Source of the DNA: Poriferisodalis sp965204195
GTDB taxonomy: Bacteria; Actinomycetota; Acidimicrobiia; Acidimicrobiales; Poriferisodalaceae
NCBI RefSeq assembly: GCF_965204195.1
Contig: NZ_OZ241975.1
Coordinates: 310,001 to 374,000 of the forward strand
Direction of reading: 5' to 3'
DNA length: 64,000 nt
Shown here piece after piece: positions 57,333 to 64,000 of the stretch; position 1 is the first letter of the stretch, and the number at the start of each line of letters is the position of its first letter. Below the pieces are notes generated by a model that was not told the origin of the DNA, searched no databases, and was given only the letters and a program-made list of their open reading frames with translations. The position numbers were made by a program, and so were the translations under genes.

Positions 57333-57831
57333 ATGTCAACGCTAGAACTGCAACGCATCGCTGCAATGATCACACCCGCACGCCTCAGCTCCTACCTGAG
57401 GGCAACCTCAGGAGACCTTGAGGCCGCGATCAGACTGTACGACTGGAATGTCGCCGTTGGCGCAGCGCTGCACGAGGATCTGGCGCGCTTCGAAGTCGTC
57501 TTCCGCAACGCCCTTGACGAGCAACTCGTCCGCTACGGCTCTCAACAGGGATGGAAGCAACCCTGGTATCTGCAGCCCAGCCTGTTTCCCGGCAAGCGGA
57601 CAACTGCACCCTTCGCCGTCGGATCCGTTCCGAGTGCGACGCGATGTCGCTCCCCTGGTTCAAGGCCTGAACTTCCTTCGCAACCGAATCGCCCACCACG
57701 AACCGATCCACCGGCGCGACCTGGCCGCAGACCACGACAACCTCCTGAGCATTACGGGGTGGATATGCGAGCACTGTCACCAGTGGCTGTCGAGCTCAAG
57801 CCGCACGCCGTTGGTCATCGCATCCCGGTAA
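57333..57831 (+). pseudogene. Frameshifted Abi_2/Abi-like HEPN gene
   Basis: From ATG 57333 the frame encodes the Abi_2 N terminus (ITPARLSSYLRATSGDLEAA, RLYDWNVAVGAALHEDLARF, EVVFRNALDEQL). It then breaks near 57590, where an internal piece is also missing. A second frame carries the C-terminal HEPN motif LNFLRNRIAHHEPIHRRDLA (Rx4H). Abi_2 proteins are phage-abortive RNases. This copy is inactive. Confidence 0.75.
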
Positions 57832-57846
57832 CTCGCGCGGCCTGAC

Positions 57847-57975
57847 TTGGGACGGCAATTCGCCGCGCACTTCTGCTTTGAGGACTGGCCCGGCGCCCGT
57901 GCCGATTTGGCGGCCGACGATGCACTGCGTAGCGAGCTTCGCCCCCATGTGAAGGCCGGGGCCGGAGCACGGCCC
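57847..57975 (+). pseudogene. Second MNT-type nucleotidyltransferase remnant
   Basis: The plus strand encodes FEDWPGARADLAADDALRSE followed by LRPHVKAGAG, a degraded version of the MNT C terminus seen intact at 40870 (LEDLLGARVDLVTDKALRSE). No N-terminal domain remains. Confidence 0.55.
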
Positions 57976-58035
57976 GGCCGCTGCGTTCGCGTTCCTAGGC
58001 TGAGGTCCTGCCCGATGAGCCACAGGAGGCGTGCG

Positions 58036-58239
58036 ATGACCAGGCACTTGACTGCGATCATGGAGCGGCAAGGCGACGGCTATGTGGCTCTGTGCCCGCA
58101 AGTCGATGTCGCGAGCCAAGGGCTCGCCATCGCAGAGGCCAGAGAGAACCTGGCCGAAGCCCTGACCCTGTTCTTCGAGACGGCGTCCGCGAGCGAGATC
58201 GACCATTCGAACAAGCGCACTAGCCACAACGGTGCGTGA
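58036..58239 (+). CDS. HicB-like antitoxin
   Basis: The 67-residue protein (ATG 58036, AGGAGG seven bases upstream) has the HicB partial RNase H-like fold: TAIMERQGDGYVALCPQVDV, ASQGLAIAEARENLAEALTL and FFETAS. The C-terminal dozen residues (DHSNKRTSHNGA) depart from the family, suggesting truncation. No HicA toxin is adjacent. Confidence 0.75.
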   Translation: MTRHLTAIMERQGDGYVALCPQVDVASQGLAIAEARENLAEALTLFFETASASEIDHSNKRTSHNGA

Positions 58240-58305
58240 ACGGCGCTGACCTTGCCCACTATCGCCAACAAGCCGACCAATGGGCGGTAGCCTTCGGCCG
58301 CGACT

Positions 58306-58869
58306 ATGTCGGCGCACGCACCGCTCACCGCTTCGGCTGCCCGCCTTCGAGACACGATTGAGCGCGACGGGCTGGACCGACTGCCGGAGCCGGTCGTGCT
58401 CACATCCGGAGCCGAGTCGAACGACTACATCGACGTGAAGCAAGCCTTGGCGTCCGGTCCCGAGCTTGACAACGCCGCCGAAGCGGTGCTCGACGCAATC
58501 GACGGCATCGACTTCGATGCTGTCGGCGGACTGACACTCGGCGCAGACCACATCGCAGCCGCGATAGCGATACGTGCCAGCGTGGGCTGGTTTGCTGTCC
58601 GCAAGCAGCCCAAGACGCACGGAGCGAAGCGTCTCATCGAGGGCGCCCGTATCGACAAGCGCAGCCGAGTGCTGCTGGTGGACGATGTAGTGACCAAGGG
58701 CGGATCGATCATGCAAGCGTTCGACGCTGTGCGTGGAGTTGAAGCGACAGTAGCTGCAGCGGTGGCGCTGGTGGACCGCGGCGAGCACGCAGCACCCCAG
58801 TTCGCCGAGCACGGCGTGCCGTACTTCGCGGTCGTCACTTACAACGATCTCGACATCAAGCCGGTTTGA
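58306..58869 (+). CDS. Orotate phosphoribosyltransferase-like protein
   Basis: The 187-residue type I phosphoribosyltransferase has SNDYIDVKQALASG (orotate loop), GLTLGADHIAAAIAI, WFAVRKQPKTHG and the PRPP motif RVLLVDDVVTKGGSI. OPRTases make orotidine monophosphate from orotate and PRPP. It stands alone, without other pyrimidine genes, at the edge of the accessory island. It may be the cell's only pyrE or a paralogue. Confidence 0.85.
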   Translation: MSAHAPLTASAARLRDTIERDGLDRLPEPVVLTSGAESNDYIDVKQALASGPELDNAAEAVLDAIDGIDFDAVGGLTLGADHIAAAIAIRASVGWFAVRKQPKTHGAKRLIEGARIDKRSRVLLVDDVVTKGGSIMQAFDAVRGVEATVAAAVALVDRGEHAAPQFAEHGVPYFAVVTYNDLDIKPV

Positions 58870-59148
58870 TCCGCGTGTCGGACGATCCGCGGCATGAAGC
58901 GAACTGACGAGCGTTCCGGCGTGGATCGTTGGGCTGCTGCCGAATGCCGCGAACGGCTGTGGTAGTCGTCCCCAAAATCATTCGATAAATCGTGCAATCT
59001 GGGCGGCGTTCTGCGGCCTGGAAGCGAGATCTCAGATCTACCTTGCGTCCATGCACTCATGCGCGGAGCAATTGTCCTTCAGTCCGGCAGTCGACGCGTC
59101 ACTTCACCGTGATCGCTCATGCCGACGTGACCCGGCGTTCGCTCGCCG
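58870..59148. other. Intergenic region before the terminal CWB2 genes
   Basis: In these 279 bp I see no gene. An AT-richer patch (CAAAATCATTCGATAAATCG, about 58973-58992) may hold a promoter for the downstream CWB2 gene. Confidence 0.35.
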
Positions 59149-61095
59149 GTGACCCGCGTTCGCTTGGCGGCCGCTGCTGCGGCCGTTGCCTTGGCAATCG
59201 CCGCGCTCTCAGCGGCGTTCGTGGTGCCCGTCGGCGCCCAGGAAGCCGATGCCCTCGCGGCGCGGCCCGCTGTTCAGGGTCCGACGCGATCGCCCACCGC
59301 GTTCAGGCTCGGCGAGGTCGTCTACGTCTTGCTGCACTTCGATGTCGACGTGACCGTCCAGGGATCACCGCGCCTGCCCGCCACCATCGGCAGCCGGACC
59401 GTCTCGTTCAAGCATCAGCCGTACGTGTTCGCTTCTCGCCAGGCGCTGTTCAGCTACCGGGTCGCCGAGGGCGACTTCGACAGCGATGGCGTCTCGCTCA
59501 GCACCGGCACGCTTGAGCTGTCGGGTGGCACGTTCACGCCGACGTCGGGCGGCGCCGCAACCAACCGTGTCACGCTGCGCCCGTTCGGGCCCGATCATGT
59601 GAACTATCTCATCGACGGCGTGATTCCGACCCTGGACGAGGTCCGTGCGGTGGCGGCGTCATCGGTTGGCATCCACCGGCCGGGCGATGTCGTCGAAGTG
59701 GAACTGCGCTGGAGCGAGCCGGTCTCGGTTCCGCAGCAGCACATGAGCGGTACGTCTGTGCGCGTCGGCATCCTTCCTGCCGGCGGGTCGGCCAGCGAGC
59801 GTTCTGCCGCGCTGTCGGCCGGCAACGGCACCGACATCTGGCGCTTCCGCTACACCGTGCGGGCCGAGGACGGCACTGGCGCGCTGGGCGTCCTCGGGTC
59901 ATCCTTGACACTCCCCGCGGGCGCGAATGTCCGTGACGCCGCAGGCAACCTGGCGACCCCCCGCTGGCAGCCAATCGAGACGCGCCTGACGCTCGACGCG
60001 CCCGTGCCCAGCCCGTGCCCAGGATGCGACAATCTGCCGAGAACGCCGACAGGCGACGGCCCGACCGGTGTGCGCGGAGTGACCACCACGCGTGTTTCGG
60101 GCACCGACCCCACGACGACCTCCGTCGAGGTGGCCGAAGAGCACGGCAGGCGAGTTCGAGCGGCCGGCGGCGATGTGGACACGGTGATCGTGGCAACCAG
60201 CAGCCGGTTCCCTGACGGGCTCGCAGCGTCGTCGCTGGCCGGCAAAGCGCAGGCGCCGATCCTGCTCACCGATCCCGACCGGCTCTCAGAGGAGGTGGCG
60301 GGCTTCATCGGGCGCCACGCGATATCGCGTGTGTACATCATGGGCGGTGTTGAAGCCGTGTCGCTCGACGTCGAGCGGTCGCTGGCGGCGCTCGAGCCGG
60401 TGCAGACACTCACCCGTCTCGGCGGCGCCGACCGCTACGAGACCTCTGTGTTGATTGCGCGCGAGGTTGGCACCCCGCAGGCGTTCTGCAATCGGAACAA
60501 GCGCACCGTGCTGCTGGCAACGGGCGCGGTGTTTCCCGACGCCCTGGCTGCGGCGCCGGTGGCGGCGGTCGGCACGCATCCGCTGCTGCTGACCGAGCCC
60601 GATGCTCTGCCGCCGAAGGTCCGCAGCTACCTGCGCAACGGCAAGCATTACGACTGGATCCACAACGTGCTCGTCATCGGCGGCGAGAACGCCGTCTCGG
60701 CCGATGTCGCCCAGGACATTGCCGACATGGAACTGCGCGTCGTCCGAGTGGGCGGCGCCGATCGCTACCACACGGCGGCGCTGCTTGCCGAGCATGCGGT
60801 GTCGTTCGCATCATCGCCTGTGAACCGTTGCCTCGGCAACCGCCGCGTCGGCGTGGCGGTCGGCACGAGCTTTGCCGACGCGCTGGTTGCCGGGCCGCTT
60901 CTTGCGTATGTGCGAGGCCCGACCCTGCTCGTGCAGCCCGGCTCCGTGCCCCCCTCCGTGGTTGCCTTTCTCGAAGGGTCTGCGCTCAACCGCGATTCGC
61001 TCGAAGTGATCGCCGTCGGCGACCCCGCGGTTCTTGCCGATCGCCTCCTCGAACGCCTGAGAGGTCACGCGACCGGAGCGCCACCGACGCCGTAG
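59149..61095 (+). CDS. CWB2-repeat surface protein with N-terminal beta domains
   Basis: The 648-residue secreted protein (GTG 59149) has a signal peptide (RLAAAAAAVALAIAALSAAF, cleavage near VGA-QE). Two beta-sandwich-like domains follow (about 35-290), then a PxPCPGCDN linker and three C-terminal CWB2 repeats (about 310-640; VSGTDPTTTSVEVA, RLGGADRYETSVLI, RVGGADRYHTAALL). Here the wall-binding module is C-terminal, unlike the 49710 protein. It is followed 129 bp later by another CWB2 protein. Confidence 0.87.
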   Translation: MTRVRLAAAAAAVALAIAALSAAFVVPVGAQEADALAARPAVQGPTRSPTAFRLGEVVYVLLHFDVDVTVQGSPRLPATIGSRTVSFKHQPYVFASRQALFSYRVAEGDFDSDGVSLSTGTLELSGGTFTPTSGGAATNRVTLRPFGPDHVNYLIDGVIPTLDEVRAVAASSVGIHRPGDVVEVELRWSEPVSVPQQHMSGTSVRVGILPAGGSASERSAALSAGNGTDIWRFRYTVRAEDGTGALGVLGSSLTLPAGANVRDAAGNLATPRWQPIETRLTLDAPVPSPCPGCDNLPRTPTGDGPTGVRGVTTTRVSGTDPTTTSVEVAEEHGRRVRAAGGDVDTVIVATSSRFPDGLAASSLAGKAQAPILLTDPDRLSEEVAGFIGRHAISRVYIMGGVEAVSLDVERSLAALEPVQTLTRLGGADRYETSVLIAREVGTPQAFCNRNKRTVLLATGAVFPDALAAAPVAAVGTHPLLLTEPDALPPKVRSYLRNGKHYDWIHNVLVIGGENAVSADVAQDIADMELRVVRVGGADRYHTAALLAEHAVSFASSPVNRCLGNRRVGVAVGTSFADALVAGPLLAYVRGPTLLVQPGSVPPSVVAFLEGSALNRDSLEVIAVGDPAVLADRLLERLRGHATGAPPTP

Positions 61096-61224
61096 GACGC
61101 CGCTCCGAATGCCGTAAGCAGCACTACCCTTGCTGCCTGTGCCGACTTCGCGGCCCGACCCGTCGGCAAGCGGGGGTCGGTGATCGGCGTGCGAGCCGGA
61201 CGGCAACCCAATCGTGACGCGTTC

Positions 61225-63975
61225 ATGACTCACAGCCATCCTGACAGTGGCACAGCGCAGCGGCGACAGCCACGGTTGGCAGCGGCAGCCGCTGCCGTGC
61301 TGTGCGTGCTCGTCCTTGCAGTGCCGAGCGTGGGCGGCCAGAGCGCCCCCGAGGACGGCCCGATCTCGCCTCGCCAGTGGCCGCGCTCGTTCCTGGCAAT
61401 ACCTGAGCTCGAGGCGTGGCCCAACGCCGTGCGCATGTGGGGGCCCGACCGGCACCAGACCGCGCTGGCCGTGTCGCTGACCCTGCGAGGCGCCGGCGGC
61501 TACCCCTTCGACTCTCCCGATGCCACCTCGGGTGCCGGGCGCAGCCTGGGCTCTGCGGAGGGATGGTGGGGGCTGGGCATCTGCCCGCGCTCGATCATCG
61601 TGGTGGCGTCGGACGTGCCGGCTGACGCGGTGACGGCCGCCTCGCTGTCGGACTCCACCGGCCGCTCGAGCGAGCCCTACCTGCGCCGTGTGGCCGCCAG
61701 CGACCCCCTGTTCGACCCCATCGGCGGCTTCGCCCGGGTCGACACCTACGCCGCACCCATCCTGCTGACCGATTCGGTGCGCGACGGGGCCGATTCGCTG
61801 AACCACGCCGCCCGGCTGGCAGCGCAAGACCTGCGCAGGGGCGGCTGCAATGCGGCGCGGCAGGCCATCATCGTGGGCGGCGCCGCCGCGGTGCCCGTCG
61901 AGATCGAACGGGAGCTCGTCTCGATCGGCTACGACGAGGTCTTCCGGGTGAGCGGCGAGACCCGCTACAGCACCGCGGCGGTGGTGGCTCAGTCGCTGGG
62001 GACCCGCTCGATACCTCGCAGCGCCACCGGGTGCAAGGACTCTTCCGCCGCCGACGGCAATGCCGTGCCGGCGTTCTATGCGAACTCGGTGGTGGAGTGG
62101 CGCTCGCGGGCGAGCCGGTGCGAGCTGCTGGGCCGCACGGTGGTGCTGGCCGTGGGTCTCGACGCCCTGGCTGCGGGCTGGTGGACGAGCTTCTGGCAGG
62201 TGCCAGTGGTGCTGCACGACGGCAGCGAGGAGCTGCCCGAAGAAACCGCTGTGGCGCTCAGCCTGCTCGACGTGGAGAACCTGATCGTGCTAGGCGACAC
62301 GTCGCAGGTGCCCGCAGACGTGGCCGAGCTGGCCGCACAGATCGCCAGGGCCGAGCTGCGCCGGGTGGCGGGCGCCGACCGGTACGAGACCAGCGTGGAG
62401 ATGGCCAAGATCTTCGGCGGCTGGTGGCCGACTCGTTCGGGCGACCACTTCGCCCGCTCATCGGTGTGCCTGGCGGCCTTGAGCGACGGGGAGCGCGGCA
62501 CCCTGGGCTGGCCCGACGCGCTCGGCGCGGGTGCGTTCTGCGGCGCTGCCTCGGCGCCGTCGCCCCACGAGATTCCCTATGCGGTCGAGCGGCTTGCCGG
62601 GCCGGTCGACGCGACCGAGCCGGGCCTGTTCACGGTGGCGCGGCGCCCGGCGGCAGCGGCGCTGTCGGCTGCGCTGCCCCGTCCGAAGCGTGCCGCAGTG
62701 CCCATGCTGCTGGTGCCCGCAGGAGCCACCGAGCTGCCCGAGGTGGTCGAGGAGTTCCTGCGCGACGTCTTCGTGCCAGGACGGCTGTGCTCGCAGGCCG
62801 TGGACGGCATCGAGTCGGACGGGTCGGGAGCCGACGATGCCGCGGCGTACGCCGCAGCGGTCAACGAGGGGCGGTGCTTCGCCCCCGGCATGGTGCTGGC
62901 GTTCGGCGGGGAAGCGGTGATCACCGCCGAGGTGCTCGGCCAAGCCTCGTCGCTGGTGAGCGGGCGCCTGGCGCCTCGTGCCGAACCCGACGTGCCGACG
63001 CTGGTGGGGGCGTATGCGCCCCATCATGAGGATCCCGACCGGATCGAGAAGGCACCCGACGCCAAGCGGGGCCTGGGAGCGTTCGCCACCCGCCTTCCCT
63101 TCGACGGCACCGTGTTCCACCGGGCCGATGCCGACGGGGCGATCAGCGGCGCCTCGTCGTTGGCCGATCGAGACTGGGTGTGCCTGCCGCGGGGAACCTA
63201 TGCCGATGCACGATGGCTGGTGGCTGAGACATCACCAGATCGTGCGCCATATCTCGAGGCCGATCTGACGGCGCTGGGCTGGTACCGGGGCGATGTCGAC
63301 GGCGAGCGCCGCAAGCCGGAGCCGGCCAGCCCGGGCTGCCTCGCAATGGAGCTGTCGGAGTCTCATTCGACCTACGTGCGGGCGGTGGGGCCCTACGGAC
63401 GGACGTCACGGTCGGTGGCTTTGGTGGCCAACGCCAACCGGCGATTCTGGCTGACCGATGTGGTGGAGGCGGCCGAGCCGGTGTCGGGCGGCGTGCCCAG
63501 CGACGAGAGCCCGTTCACCGGCGAGAACACCCGGCTGGCCTTCCGCAACCGCGATCTCATCAGCGTGTTCGCACACCTGTCGCCGCACCGTCGGCAGGTC
63601 AACGAGGCGTTCGTCTCCTTGGAGATCGACCGGGGGTTCGGCGCGGGCCGCCCGCACACGTTCAACGCCCGGTGGTCGGTGGAGACCGCGGCAGGCACGG
63701 TGTCGGGCATCGCCGAGGGCGAGGCGAAGTTCACCTCGGACCGGTGGGAGCTGCGCGGCATGAGCGTGGTGCGGTCGGGGTCGTGGATGCGCTCGGTGTA
63801 CGGGACGCACCCCGACGAGCCCTCCGAGATCCTGGCGGGGGCAGCCGTGGCAGGCCTGGCCGACGACGGCTACGGAGCCGGCGGGTTCATGGCCACCATC
63901 ACCGTGAACGACTTCGGCAGCGACGACGACACCATCGTGTGGAGAGTCGACGCCTACATCAACGCTCGCCCCTAG
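61225..63975 (+). CDS. Large CWB2-repeat surface protein
   Basis: The 916-residue secreted protein has a signal peptide (RLAAAAAAVLCVLVLAVPSV) and three N-terminal CWB2 repeats (about 60-570; RMWGPDRHQTALAV, RVSGETRYSTAAVV, RVAGADRYETSVEM) with long insertions. A beta-rich C-terminal region of about 300 residues follows, with no recognised family. ATG 61225 is preferred for the signal peptide; GTG 61180 would add 15 residues. It ends 25 bp before the window edge. Confidence 0.86.
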   Translation: MTHSHPDSGTAQRRQPRLAAAAAAVLCVLVLAVPSVGGQSAPEDGPISPRQWPRSFLAIPELEAWPNAVRMWGPDRHQTALAVSLTLRGAGGYPFDSPDATSGAGRSLGSAEGWWGLGICPRSIIVVASDVPADAVTAASLSDSTGRSSEPYLRRVAASDPLFDPIGGFARVDTYAAPILLTDSVRDGADSLNHAARLAAQDLRRGGCNAARQAIIVGGAAAVPVEIERELVSIGYDEVFRVSGETRYSTAAVVAQSLGTRSIPRSATGCKDSSAADGNAVPAFYANSVVEWRSRASRCELLGRTVVLAVGLDALAAGWWTSFWQVPVVLHDGSEELPEETAVALSLLDVENLIVLGDTSQVPADVAELAAQIARAELRRVAGADRYETSVEMAKIFGGWWPTRSGDHFARSSVCLAALSDGERGTLGWPDALGAGAFCGAASAPSPHEIPYAVERLAGPVDATEPGLFTVARRPAAAALSAALPRPKRAAVPMLLVPAGATELPEVVEEFLRDVFVPGRLCSQAVDGIESDGSGADDAAAYAAAVNEGRCFAPGMVLAFGGEAVITAEVLGQASSLVSGRLAPRAEPDVPTLVGAYAPHHEDPDRIEKAPDAKRGLGAFATRLPFDGTVFHRADADGAISGASSLADRDWVCLPRGTYADARWLVAETSPDRAPYLEADLTALGWYRGDVDGERRKPEPASPGCLAMELSESHSTYVRAVGPYGRTSRSVALVANANRRFWLTDVVEAAEPVSGGVPSDESPFTGENTRLAFRNRDLISVFAHLSPHRRQVNEAFVSLEIDRGFGAGRPHTFNARWSVETAAGTVSGIAEGEAKFTSDRWELRGMSVVRSGSWMRSVYGTHPDEPSEILAGAAVAGLADDGYGAGGFMATITVNDFGSDDDTIVWRVDAYINARP

Positions 63976-64000
63976 CGGCCAGCGCGTCCCGTATCGTTTC

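Noticed and set aside
41200..58239. A prophage or integrative element as the source of the island
   Set aside because: No integrase, terminase, capsid, relaxase or transposase gene was found and no attachment-site pair is visible.

Overview
The window is a high-GC actinobacterial chromosome segment. Three WhiB regulators, a GlnR-type regulator beside two glutamine synthetases, an actinobacterial Tad pilus operon, a SenX3/RegX3-like phosphate system, a TatA subunit and several CWB2 (cell wall binding repeat 2) surface proteins point to Actinobacteria. The gene set looks most like the class Acidimicrobiia; that class assignment is inference, and no rRNA is present to test it.

Positions 1-36,500 are a housekeeping backbone. 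It holds a whiB gene; selB, a tRNA-like RNA, selA and mrp on the minus strand; an ErpA-like Fe-S carrier followed by an unusual fused [2Fe-2S]/molybdopterin-type protein; PPOX and RidA family proteins; a nitrogen block (glnR, glnA-like, glnII) and glutamine-dependent nadE; a group 2 sigma factor; the true tRNA-Sec (selC); a tadZ-A-B-C-flp-tadE operon; whiB, tatA, whiB; the pstSCAB-phoU-kinase-regulator operon behind a seven-unit PHO-box-like array; an MFS exporter; a DUF2342 protein; an epimerase-moaE-membrane protein-mreB run; a lipoprotein; a HEAT-repeat protein; and a PDZ/Lon-like membrane protease. selA, selB and selC together indicate selenoprotein synthesis, although no selenoprotein was recognised here.

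Positions 36,600-58,300 are an accessory island. It contains a Phd/VapC pair, remnants of VapC and MNT nucleotidyltransferases, a DUF3800 protein, an HTH-HEPN (Swt1-like) pair with coupled reading frames, a zeta toxin/antitoxin pair, an ImmA/IrrE metallopeptidase, an AbiEi antitoxin with a truncated AbiEii toxin, a broken Abi_2 gene and a HicB-like antitoxin. Four paralogous small proteins (called CCT1-CCT4 here: conserved head, variable coiled coil, C-terminal membrane anchor) are scattered through it. All four are preceded by the same palindrome placed exactly 24 bp from a -10-like hexamer, so they look like one regulon of an undescribed family.

The island also holds a 957-residue CWB2 surface protein followed by two 5'-truncated copies of its 3' end, each with its own terminator, interleaved with toxin-antitoxin genes. 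This resembles an expression locus with silent cassettes. Two more CWB2 proteins close the window (59,149-63,975), and a third (37,638-40,547) fuses CWB2, RCC1 repeats and a zinc-peptidase domain.

Outside the island, two intergenic elements (7,125-7,242 and 8,371-8,487) share loop ends and have 26-bp arms of unrelated but compensating sequence, as expected for a structured RNA.
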